From: Bacillota bacterium
GTDB taxonomy: Bacteria > Bacillota > Clostridia > Lachnospirales > Lachnospiraceae
NCBI GenBank assembly: GCA_023398615.1
Contig: JAEWSD010000068.1
Coordinates: 1 to 12,398, forward strand
DNA: 12,398 nucleotides
Direction: 5' to 3'
Under the pieces are notes generated by a model. The model ran no database searches. It was given only the letters and a program-made list of their open reading frames with translations, and had not been told where the DNA came from. A program made the translations under genes and the position numbers. Positions 1 through 6,708 of the stretch are shown piece after piece (the stretch's first letter is position 1; each line of letters opens with the position of its first letter).

Positions 1-437
1 TTCCATATATAAAGGAAGTAATCCGTAAGGAGCTGGATTTGCGTAAAATTGCGGACCTGGTTAAGACAAGAATTGAAACCTTCCCGGACATCAGGGATAT
101 GATAGATTTCTTTGAAGAGCTGCCGGAGTATGACAACTCTATGTATACGCATAAGAAGATGAAAACGAATGAGGAGATATCCCTAAATGTTCTTACGGAA
201 ATGCTGCCTCGGCTGGAAGCGATTGAGGATTATTCGATTCCAGGAATTGAAGCTGTGGTAATGGGATATATCGGTGAAAAAGGGATCAAGAACGGCATGG
301 GATTATGGCCGCTTCGAACAGCGGTATCCGGAAAGCAGTCTACTCCCGGCGGTGCATATGAAATTATGAGCATTATAGGGAAAGAGGAAAGTATTCGAAG
401 GATTAAGACGGCGATTGCCAAGCTAAGCAATTCGTAA
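1..437 (+). CDS. gltX: Glutamyl-tRNA synthetase, C-terminal part (5' end outside window)
   Basis: This is the end of a class I glutamate-tRNA ligase, which charges tRNA-Glu in the cytoplasm. The reading frame is open from base 3 with no start codon, so the gene begins upstream; about 144 residues are visible. They correspond to the anticodon-binding region. A helical segment (ADLVKTRIETF) is followed by the hallmark C-terminal stretch GLWPLRTAVSGKQSTPGG and a final IIGKEESIRRI helix. GluRS proteins normally end with this 'PLR-A-(T/S)G ... P ... E-(I/L)-LG' pattern. The catalytic HIGH and KMSKS regions lie outside the window. An ATG for a downstream helicase lies 7 nt after the stop, so the two genes are probably co-transcribed. 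The TTG at 39 lies inside the gene and is not the start. Confidence 0.9.
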   Translation, partial: PYIKEVIRKELDLRKIADLVKTRIETFPDIRDMIDFFEELPEYDNSMYTHKKMKTNEEISLNVLTEMLPRLEAIEDYSIPGIEAVVMGYIGEKGIKNGMGLWPLRTAVSGKQSTPGGAYEIMSIIGKEESIRRIKTAIAKLSNS

Positions 438-444
438 AACGCCC

Positions 445-2451
445 ATGAATGTAAATGAAGCACAATTAAAAGCGATACAACATAATAAAGGGCCTATGCT
501 GGTATTGGCTGGGCCCGGTTCCGGGAAAACCCTTGTGATTACCCGCAGAACCGAACATTTGATTGAAAGCTGCGGAGTGAATCCGCATAATATCCTTGTA
601 ATCACCTTCACTAAGGCAGCCGCAGAGGAGATGAAGGAGAGGTTTCACCGGCTGACGGGCGGAAGGTGTTTGGGAGTTAATTTCGGAACCTTTCACGCGA
701 TATTTTTTACTATTTTAAAGTATGCTTACCATTACGGTTCCGCCAATATTATCCGGGATGACCAGAAGAACCAGTATTTCAAGGATATCATCCGGCAGCT
801 TGAAATTGAGATGGAGGACGAATCGGATTTTATATCCGGAATCAGTTCGGAAATCAGCCTGGTTAAGGGCGAACGCATGGATATCGACCATTACTATTCG
901 ATAAATTGTTCGGAAGAGATATTTAAACAAATCTATCAGGCCTATGAAGCTAAACTGCGAAAGGCAAATCTAATTGATTTTGACGATATGCTGGTTATGT
1001 GCTATGAGCTCTTAACGGAGCGGGAGGATATACTGGCGATCTGGCAGAAGAAATTTCAGTATATCTTAATCGATGAGTTCCAGGATATTAATAAGGTACA
1101 GTATGATATTATCCGTTTGCTCGCACTACCGGAGAATAATCTTTTTATCGTCGGGGATGATGACCAGTCCATTTACCGTTTCCGGGGCGCAAAGCCTGAG
1201 ATCATGCTGAATTTTGACAAGGATTACCCGCAAGGCAGCAAGGTGGTACTGGATGTGAATTATCGGTCGACCGCCAGGATCATAGCATGTGCGGCCGACC
1301 TGGTTAAGAATAATACCAAAAGATTTCCAAAGGAAATTCGTGCCGTGAAGGAGGAAGGGCATGAGGTGGTAATAAATACCTTTCAGGGCTTAAAGGAACA
1401 AAACAGCATGGTGGTTGCCGACATTCTCCAATATTATAAAGCGGGAATCCCATTTTCAGAGACGGCAGTTTTATTCCGCACCAATACCCAGCCCCGTGCC
1501 CTGATAGAAAAACTGATGGAGTATAATGTTCCGTTCCAGATGAGGGATCTGATTCCGAATCTTTATGACCATTGGATTGCAGCGGATATAATTGCTTATA
1601 TTAAAACGGCAGGGGGCAGCAGGGAGCGTTCCTTATTCCTTCGGACAGCCAACCGGCCGAAAAGGTATATCAGCAGGGAATGTTTTGATGACTCAAGGGT
1701 GGAATTTACAAGGCTTAGGGAATATTACGGCGACAAGGAATGGATGCTTGACCGGATTGACAAGTGGGAATATGATCTGGAATTCATGAAAGATATGAGC
1801 CCTTTTGCGGCAATCAATTATATTCGTAAGGGCATCGGATACGAGGACTATCTGAAGGAATATGCCGAATTCCGCAGGATTAAAACAGAGGAGCTGATGG
1901 ATACCCTGAATGAACTGCAGGAAGCGGCCAGGGAATTCAGGACCTGTGAGGACTGGTTCAGCCATATTGACAGTTACCGGAAAGAGTTAAAGCAGCAGGC
2001 GGACAGCCGGAAGGACAAGGATAAGGATTGTGTTGCCCTGGTTACCATGCATGGCTCTAAGGGTCTGGAATACCAGGTGGTAATTATCGTAGATGCCAAC
2101 GAAGGGATTACACCTCATCATAAGGCCATGCTGGAAGCAGATTTGGAGGAGGAACGGAGACTTTTCTACGTAGCGGTTACGCGTGCAAAAGAATATCTGC
2201 ATATCTATTCCGTAAAAGAAAGATATAATAAGGAGCTGGCCTGTTCGAGATTCGTCGGCGAACTCTTGCTTAGCAGGGACAAACTGGTACCCGGGGCTGC
2301 GGTTGAACATAAGACGTATGGTCTCGGGGAAATCAAATCGAATTCCAAGGGTAAATTAGTCATTTACTTTGAAAGGCTTAAGAAAGAACGAACCCTGGAT
2401 CTGGAATTTTGCATACAAAATATGCTGCTCAAAATAAAGGAAGATAAATAA
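445..2451 (+). CDS. UvrD/PcrA/Rep-family superfamily 1 DNA helicase
   Basis: This is an ATP-dependent 3'-5' DNA helicase of the UvrD/PcrA/Rep family (668 residues; PcrA is usually about 720-750). All SF1A motifs are present: Q motif NEAQ (4-7), Walker A GPGSGKT (23-29), motif Ia VITFTKAAAEEM (52-63), motif II DEFQD (210-214), motif III VGDDDQSIYRFRGA (236-249), motif IV DVNYRST (270-276), motif V TMHGSKGLEY (534-543) and motif VI EERRLFYVAVTRAK (569-582). The tail (about 619-650, EHKTYGLGEIK) resembles the Tudor-like C-terminal domain of PcrA. The start is fixed by the Q motif at residues 4-7, yet no Shine-Dalgarno sequence precedes the ATG. It lies 7 nt after the gltX stop, which suggests translational coupling. 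It may be the main PcrA or a paralogue, and the sequence cannot decide this. Confidence 0.95.
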   Translation: MNVNEAQLKAIQHNKGPMLVLAGPGSGKTLVITRRTEHLIESCGVNPHNILVITFTKAAAEEMKERFHRLTGGRCLGVNFGTFHAIFFTILKYAYHYGSANIIRDDQKNQYFKDIIRQLEIEMEDESDFISGISSEISLVKGERMDIDHYYSINCSEEIFKQIYQAYEAKLRKANLIDFDDMLVMCYELLTEREDILAIWQKKFQYILIDEFQDINKVQYDIIRLLALPENNLFIVGDDDQSIYRFRGAKPEIMLNFDKDYPQGSKVVLDVNYRSTARIIACAADLVKNNTKRFPKEIRAVKEEGHEVVINTFQGLKEQNSMVVADILQYYKAGIPFSETAVLFRTNTQPRALIEKLMEYNVPFQMRDLIPNLYDHWIAADIIAYIKTAGGSRERSLFLRTANRPKRYISRECFDDSRVEFTRLREYYGDKEWMLDRIDKWEYDLEFMKDMSPFAAINYIRKGIGYEDYLKEYAEFRRIKTEELMDTLNELQEAAREFRTCEDWFSHIDSYRKELKQQADSRKDKDKDCVALVTMHGSKGLEYQVVIIVDANEGITPHHKAMLEADLEEERRLFYVAVTRAKEYLHIYSVKERYNKELACSRFVGELLLSRDKLVPGAAVEHKTYGLGEIKSNSKGKLVIYFERLKKERTLDLEFCIQNMLLKIKEDK

Positions 2452-2454
2452 TAC

Positions 2455-2505
2455 CAAAAACAGGCTCTGCATTTGTAGCTTATAACATCAAAAATGCAGG
2501 CCTGC
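2455..2505 (-). terminator. Intrinsic terminator in the convergent gap
   Basis: Arms at 2461-2474 (CAGGCTCTGCATTT) and 2492-2504 (AAATGCAGGCCTG) pair almost perfectly with one unpaired base. Read on the minus strand the hairpin is followed by TTTTT (2460-2456), so it best serves the DUF1292 gene whose stop is at 2526. On the plus strand the following sequence is AT-rich but has no clean T-run, so any effect on the helicase transcript is weaker. Confidence 0.7.
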
Positions 2506-2525
2506 CTATTTAAAAATTCAACCTA

Positions 2526-2885
2526 TCAATCATTCTCTTCATCTTCTAATTCATCATCATCTTCAAACATTTCATCGAATTCTTCATTATCCATTAATTC
2601 GTCAAATGCATCGGAAACTGCTTCGAATTCATCATCATCCTCAATATTGAGCAATTCGATCTCATCGTTATCATGCTCAATAAATTGATAAAGGAAGATT
2701 TCGCCTTCCTCGGATTCTTCTGCGTCCGCGGGAACAAGGGCAATGTAATCCTTATCTTCTACAGGAAAGATGCATAGAACCGCGCACTCCAGTTCTGAAC
2801 CGTCATCCAGGGTTAATGTTACATTCATATGATCCTCATGATCGTGATCATGACCGCATTCGCATTCGTGTCCGTGTTCACTCAT
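2526..2885 (-). CDS. DUF1292 family protein (YrzB-like), acidic, with His/Cys-rich N-terminus
   Basis: This is a small acidic protein of 119 residues from the DUF1292/YrzB family, whose function is unknown. The N-terminus carries a cluster of possible metal ligands: H4, H6, C8, C10, H12, H14, H16 and H19. A compact beta-rich core follows (about 21-96) with the family pattern VTLTLDDGSELEC ... VEDKDYIAL ... GEIFLYQF ... IEDDDEFEAVSDAF. The last roughly 25 residues are almost entirely Asp/Glu. The start ATG has an AGAGAGG ribosome site about 9 nt upstream on the minus strand. It is a single-gene unit converging on the helicase and divergent from the basic-protein gene. No convincing -35/-10 pair was found upstream. 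Metal binding by the N-terminal cluster is inference; similar His-rich starts are common in clostridial members as I recall the family. Confidence 0.88.
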   Translation of the reverse strand: MSEHGHECECGHDHDHEDHMNVTLTLDDGSELECAVLCIFPVEDKDYIALVPADAEESEEGEIFLYQFIEHDNDEIELLNIEDDDEFEAVSDAFDELMDNEEFDEMFEDDDELEDEEND

Positions 2886-3110
2886 AAATTAATACCTCTC
2901 TTTCACTTTCTCAAAGCGTAGAGCTTCTGCCCGGAGAAATAAATATAATATAATATTCCCGTTTTGAAGGAATTATAACAGCGACGCCGTAAAACATAGC
3001 ATTTACAACAGCTGCTTACCATTTGACTTTAACAGATAAGTTATAAAATTGCAAGGTAAATATAGACATATTACAAATTCCTAATATAATTAAATTTTAC
3101 AAAAAAAATA

Positions 3111-3138
3111 TTGACTTTATATAAAAATAGAATAAAAT
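3111..3138 (+). promoter_or_regulatory. Sigma-A-type promoter for the basic-protein gene
   Basis: The -35 box TTGACT (3111-3116, 5 of 6 to consensus) and the -10 box TAAAAT (3133-3138, 5 of 6) are separated by 16 bp. The predicted transcript starts near 3145 and would have a leader of about 70 nt before the GTG start at 3218. A perfect TTGACA at 3150-3155 lies just downstream but has no good -10 partner. Confidence 0.65.
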
Positions 3139-3150
3139 ATACAGTATATT
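3136..3150. promoter_or_regulatory. Perfect 15-bp palindrome over the -10/start site (candidate operator)
   Basis: AATATAC-A-GTATATT is a perfect 7-1-7 inverted repeat overlapping the last bases of the -10 box and the expected transcription start. A palindrome here is well placed for a dimeric repressor to block RNA polymerase. The regulator is not identifiable from the sequence, and AT-rich DNA raises the chance of coincidence. Confidence 0.4.
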
Positions 3151-3171
3151 TGACAGAAAAATGAGTCAAAT
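3148..3171. repeat. Second dyad, ATTTGAC-N10-GTCAAAT
   Basis: Seven-bp arms at 3148-3154 and 3165-3171 are perfectly complementary with a 10-nt spacer. The dyad lies just after the predicted start site, partly overlapping the first palindrome. It could be a second operator half-site pair or a short hairpin at the 5' end of the mRNA. Confidence 0.4.
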
Positions 3172-3217
3172 TACATATTGTAAATGCAGTAGGTGTGAAA
3201 AGAGAGGAGAACATTCA

Positions 3218-3823
3218 GTGGCTACAACCAATGCGAATGATAGCAGACCAAGAGATAATCGAAGCAGAGAAGCCAGGTCAAATGAAAATTATAAGCCAAG
3301 AACCAGCCGAGACAGCGCAAATGCGGCATCTGAACAAGGAAGACGAGAGTATAAGCCTTTTAACAGGGAGAAGAAATCTTATAATTACAATAAAGATTCA
3401 AAATCATTTGGCGTGAATAAAGACAATAAGGTCGGAAAAACAGCAGGAAGCATCGGTAAAAGCAAAGATTATAAAAGCGGAGGTTATAGCAATAGCAGCT
3501 ACAATAAGGACAAGGACCTGGATAATGACAATAAGCATGGTAAAGGCTATGGCAGCGGCAGGGACCAACGAATGGGTGAAGCCAAATCAAAGGCCGGTCA
3601 GAACAGGGAGAAAGAGCAGCAGCCTGATAAGTTCGAAACGATTAAACGCCTGGAAAAAGAAAAAAAAGCGATGCAGCGGAAAAATGAAGAGTTTAACAGA
3701 AAATCCGAAAGGCCGAACCGAACGGCAGTAAAGCAAAGAAGGACAAATAACATCGACTGGACCAGAGGGTATGCCAATGGCCTGTACGGTGATGATGATG
3801 AAGATTATACGGAATATTTATAA
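3218..3823 (+). CDS. Basic, low-complexity, probably disordered protein (unknown function)
   Basis: I do not recognise this protein. From the GTG at 3218 it has 201 residues, no Cys, and is dominated by Asn, Lys, Arg, Ser, Asp and Gly. The first two thirds (about 1-135) are low complexity with Lys/Asp/Asn/Tyr/Gly-rich runs such as YNYNKDSKS and GGYSNSSYNKDKD. A charged predicted helix follows (about 138-164, KFETIKRLEKEKKAMQRKN). The last 23 residues (IDWTRGYANGLYGDDDEDY) look more ordered and end acidic. The GTG start is chosen because AGAGGAGA (3203-3210) lies 7 nt upstream; the in-frame ATG at 3161 has no ribosome site and lies only about 16 nt from the predicted transcript start. The composition suggests nucleic-acid or polyanion binding, but that is inference. 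It precedes the nuclease-helicase gene, with a terminator between them. Confidence 0.75.
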   Translation: MATTNANDSRPRDNRSREARSNENYKPRTSRDSANAASEQGRREYKPFNREKKSYNYNKDSKSFGVNKDNKVGKTAGSIGKSKDYKSGGYSNSSYNKDKDLDNDNKHGKGYGSGRDQRMGEAKSKAGQNREKEQQPDKFETIKRLEKEKKAMQRKNEEFNRKSERPNRTAVKQRRTNNIDWTRGYANGLYGDDDEDYTEYL

Positions 3824-3849
3824 AAGCAACATAGTATAAAAAAGAAAAG

Positions 3850-3887
3850 GCATCTAAATGACATAACTCATTTGAGATGCTTTTTTT
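3850..3887 (+). terminator. Intrinsic terminator between basic-protein gene and helicase
   Basis: The stem GCATCTAAATGA (3850-3861) pairs with TCATTTGAGATGC (3868-3880) with a single bulged G. The loop is 6 nt and TTTTTTT follows (3881-3887). An A-rich run lies before the stem, so it could also work in reverse. It ends only 15 nt before the next start codon. Confidence 0.85.
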
Positions 3888-3902
3888 GAGGACAGGTGTT
3901 AT

Positions 3903-6266
3903 ATGGGTGCTGAGGACAGAAAAAAAATTAAAATATCGGTAAGAAACCTGGTAGAGTTTATACTTTGCTCAGGTGACATCGATAACCGAAGCGGCGGGCG
4001 AAGAGACACGGATGCGATGCAGGAGGGAAGCAGAATACATCGGAAGATTCAAAAGAGGATGGGTTCCAATTATAGCGCGGAATTCCCTCTTAGCATTACC
4101 CTGCCTGTATCCAGGGATGGTGTTGAATTTGAAATCTGCCTGGAGGGAAGAGCGGATGGCATCATAAGCCAGCCGGAAGAGAATCCCTCTGTCATTATTG
4201 ATGAGATTAAGGGCGTATATATGGAATTAAGCCATCTGGACACCCCTGTGCCGGTTCACCGTGCGCAGGCCATGTGTTATGCCTATATTTACGCGAAACA
4301 GTATGAGCATAAAGTGATAGGGATACGTATGACTTACTGCAATCTTGAGACAGAGAATACCAAATATTTTAATGAAACCTTTGAAACCGGTGATTTGGAG
4401 GAATGGTTCTTTCATGTTATGGACGAATACGGGAAATGGGCGGCCTGGCAGTACCGCTGGTCACTTTGCCGGAACGAGAGCATAAAGGCGCTGGAATTCC
4501 CGTTTGAATACCGCATGGGACAGAAAAAACTGGTAACGGATGTCTATAAGACAATCATACGGGATAAAAGATTATTTATCGAGGCGCCTACCGGTGTGGG
4601 TAAAACTATTTCGACCGTATTTCCGGCTATGAAAGCTATGGGTGAAGGGCTTCTTGAGAAGATGTTTTATTTAACTGCAAAGACAATTACCAGGACGGTG
4701 GCGGAGGACACCCTTCAGCTTCTGATCGGAAATGGCCTGCATTTGAAATCCGTTACCATTACGGCAAAGGAGAAGATATGCATTCTTGATAAACCGGATT
4801 GCAACCCTGTTTCCTGCCCCCGTGCAAAAGGGCATTATGACCGTGTGAATGATGCGGTTTTCGATTTGCTTAGCAATGAGGAAGGAATCTCAAGGGAGTC
4901 CATACTTTACTATGCCGGGAAGCATAATGTCTGCCCGTTTGAGATGTCTCTGGATGTTACGAACTGGGCGGATACGGTTATTTGCGACTATAATTACGTG
5001 TTTGACCCGAATGTATATCTGAGAAGATTTTTCCTTGGTGATAAAAAGAATGATTATGTATTTCTGATTGACGAGGCACATAACCTGGTTGAGCGTGCCA
5101 GGGATATGTACAGTGCGGTATTATATAAGAAACAGTTTTTAAATAGTAAGAAACTTGTAAAAGACAGGGATAAAAAGCTGGAAAGAAGACTTGCGGCCTG
5201 CAATGATGACCTGCTGAAGCTGAAACGGGAATGTGAGGATTGCAGGGTAGTCGATAACATTACGGATTTTATCCTTCACTTAATGAGGTTAATGACAGAG
5301 TATGAGGAATTCTTACAGGAGAACCCGAATACGGAGAGAAAGGATGAGATACTTGAACTTTATCTGGATATCCGGCATTTCCTGAATATCTATGAAATAT
5401 ACAGCGAGAAATATATTACTTATACAGAATTTGATGAGGAGGATGAATTTTGTATCAAGCTATTATGCATGGATCCTTCCGGGAATCTTAACAACTGCCT
5501 GGAGAAGGGTAAGAGCGCGGTGTTTTTCTCGGCTACCCTGCTTCCGATCAGTTATTATAAGGAACAGCTGGGCGGACGGGAAGAGGACTATGCGGTCTAT
5601 GCACCTTCGCCGTTCGATGAGAATAACCGCCTGCTGATGATTGGAAATGATGTCAGTACTAAATATACAAGACGAAGCGATTCCGAATACAGGAAGATAT
5701 TTGACTACATCCGGGTGTTCATTAGTGCGAAAAAGGGGAACTATATGGTGTTCTTTCCTTCCTATCAGATGATGAACCAGGTGGCGGAATTAAGTGAGGG
5801 GCATTTGGAAGGTCTTATGTTGCAAAAAAGCGGCATGTCTGAAGCGGAGAAAGAAACATTTCTTCGGGAATTTGAGGAAGGTACGGGGCAATCCAGAGTC
5901 GGTTTCTGTGTAATGGGAGGAATATTCAGTGAAGGCATCGATCTTAAGAATGACAGGCTGATCGGTGCGGTCATTGTAGGAACCGGACTTCCCATGATCT
6001 GTAATGAAAGGGAGCTTTACCGTTCCTATTATGACCAAAGGAACGGCAGGGGCTTTGATTATGCCTACCTTTATCAGGGAATGAATAAGGTATTGCAGTC
6101 TGCCGGGAGAGTGATCAGGACGATGGAGGATAAGGGGGCGATTCTGCTTTTGGATGAACGCTTCTGCCAGAAGCAGTACGTGAATTTGTTCCCGCGGGAG
6201 TGGTTTCCGAACACCATTGTCAATCTCGAAAGTATGAAGGGAGAGCTGGAGAGGTTCTGGAGGTAG
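3903..6266 (+). CDS. PD-(D/E)XK nuclease fused to XPD/DinG-like Fe-S helicase
   Basis: This 787-residue protein has two enzymatic modules. Residues about 10-190 form a RecB/Cas4-like PD-(D/E)XK nuclease with H46, D85 in GRADGII, E101-x-K103 in DEIKG, and the QxxxY motif (Q122, Y126), so all metal-binding and catalytic positions appear intact. From about 200 it is a superfamily 2 Rad3/XPD/DinG-like helicase: Walker A EAPTGVGKT (227-235), four iron-sulfur cysteines C293, C300, C305 and C344, DEAH box (390-393), SATLLP (543-548), motif V GGIFSEGIDL (672-681) and motif VI QSAGRVIR (732-739). By family the helicase part is expected to move 5'-3' on DNA. The nuclease part lacks the clustered C-terminal cysteines of Cas4, so it probably has no cluster of its own. 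The ATG has AGGTG close upstream. A role in DNA repair or flap processing is likely; the exact substrate is unknown. Confidence 0.92.
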   Translation: MGAEDRKKIKISVRNLVEFILCSGDIDNRSGGRRDTDAMQEGSRIHRKIQKRMGSNYSAEFPLSITLPVSRDGVEFEICLEGRADGIISQPEENPSVIIDEIKGVYMELSHLDTPVPVHRAQAMCYAYIYAKQYEHKVIGIRMTYCNLETENTKYFNETFETGDLEEWFFHVMDEYGKWAAWQYRWSLCRNESIKALEFPFEYRMGQKKLVTDVYKTIIRDKRLFIEAPTGVGKTISTVFPAMKAMGEGLLEKMFYLTAKTITRTVAEDTLQLLIGNGLHLKSVTITAKEKICILDKPDCNPVSCPRAKGHYDRVNDAVFDLLSNEEGISRESILYYAGKHNVCPFEMSLDVTNWADTVICDYNYVFDPNVYLRRFFLGDKKNDYVFLIDEAHNLVERARDMYSAVLYKKQFLNSKKLVKDRDKKLERRLAACNDDLLKLKRECEDCRVVDNITDFILHLMRLMTEYEEFLQENPNTERKDEILELYLDIRHFLNIYEIYSEKYITYTEFDEEDEFCIKLLCMDPSGNLNNCLEKGKSAVFFSATLLPISYYKEQLGGREEDYAVYAPSPFDENNRLLMIGNDVSTKYTRRSDSEYRKIFDYIRVFISAKKGNYMVFFPSYQMMNQVAELSEGHLEGLMLQKSGMSEAEKETFLREFEEGTGQSRVGFCVMGGIFSEGIDLKNDRLIGAVIVGTGLPMICNERELYRSYYDQRNGRGFDYAYLYQGMNKVLQSAGRVIRTMEDKGAILLLDERFCQKQYVNLFPREWFPNTIVNLESMKGELERFWR

Positions 6267-6300
6267 CTAAAGGGTTAATTGGTTACGGAGTATTGGGTAC

Positions 6301-6459
6301 GGGCTTACGGATAGCAGGAATCGAGTTTTTCCGTTGCTGCGACACGGCCAGCCAATCGTCCGCTTTGTGAGGACAACAAGTTGTCCTCTCTAATCGTACA
6401 CTTGACAGGCCGTGTCAACGCAAACGAAAAACTCGTTATTCCTATCTACCCGCAAGCCC
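6301..6459. repeat. Long imperfect inverted repeat (159 bp) with central palindrome
   Basis: The left arm (6301-6349) and right arm (6408-6459) begin and end with GGGCTT/AAGCCC and GACACGGCC/GGCCGTGTC. By hand alignment about 41 positions pair, including ten consecutive pairs CGAGTTTTTC/GAAAAACTCG. The centre carries a perfect 9-bp stem with a 2-nt loop: GAGGACAAC (6369-6377) with GTTGTCCTC (6380-6388). The right arm contains an alternative palindrome, TTGACA (6402-6407) with TGTCAA (6413-6418) around GGCC. No transposase or clear target duplication is visible. It could be a miniature repeat element or a structured RNA. Confidence 0.75.
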
Positions 6460-6573
6460 TGTTTTCTGCAATTTTCCGGAAAACGTAATTCGCGCCGGGT
6501 GTTTTAGAGGTTTTCATATTGAAATCAGGTGTTTATGCCTGGGGCAGGTTTCAGAATATTTGATTGATGTTTT

Positions 6574-6615
6574 GTTACGGTTCAGCCGTAAGGCTGAATA
6601 GTAACGATGTTTTTT
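6574..6615 (+). terminator. Hairpin with GTAA tetraloop and T-run
   Basis: GTTAC (6574-6578) and TTCAGCC (6581-6587) pair with GGCTGAA (6592-6598) and GTAAC (6601-6605), with a short GG/TA internal mismatch and a GNRA-type GTAA loop. TTTTTT follows at 6610-6615 after four intervening bases, which is slightly far for an ideal terminator. It is the first terminator-like structure after the nuclease-helicase gene. Confidence 0.6.
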
Positions 6616-6708
6616 ATGGGCTTTATGGCTGGGTTTTTATTTTTTAAAATATATGGTACGATATGGTAATACAAGTGTATATTTTTAGAACATGAGGGAG
6701 GAGTCTAT

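Larger units (their letters stand above)
2886..3217. other. Divergent intergenic region, AT-rich
   Basis: This 332-bp stretch lies between the divergent DUF1292 gene and the basic-protein gene. It holds the DUF1292 ribosome site, a TTGACTTTA sequence at 3023-3031 with a TAAAAT at 3044-3049 (spacing only 15), and the stronger promoter and dyads at 3111-3171 described separately. The part from 2941 to 3000 is AT-rich with no coding potential that I can support. The DUF1292 promoter must lie here but I could not place it. Confidence 0.6.
6267..6708. other. Gene-free stretch of 442 bp with structured repeats
   Basis: No credible open reading frame was found on either strand. The stretch contains the long inverted repeat at 6301-6459, a 12-bp palindrome TTTTCCGGAAAA (6472-6483), a terminator-like hairpin at 6574-6615 and an AT-rich lead-in to the SRPBCC gene. 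The helicase stop lies at the left edge. If the hairpin at 6574 is the helicase terminator, the inverted repeat would be transcribed as a long 3' untranslated region. Confidence 0.7.

Noticed and set aside
2494..2688. Plus-strand Ser/Asn-rich open frame
   Set aside because: It is the antisense of the Asp/Glu codons of the DUF1292 C-terminus, which read as Ser on the other strand. No ribosome site or family supports it.
3023..3049. Second promoter TTGACT/TAAAAT for the basic-protein gene
   Set aside because: The spacing is only 15 bp, shorter than usual, and the promoter at 3111-3138 is better formed and closer.
3161..3217. N-terminal extension of the basic protein from ATG 3161 with a Cys cluster (CKCSRC)
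   Set aside because: The ATG has no ribosome site, sits about 16 nt from the predicted transcript start, and overlaps the second dyad. The GTG at 3218 has AGAGGAGA at proper spacing. The Cys pattern is probably leader sequence read by chance.
6301..6459. tRNA gene or integron attC site within the long inverted repeat
   Set aside because: No cloverleaf with a T-loop sequence is present, and the GTTRRRY/RYYYAAC ends of attC sites are absent.
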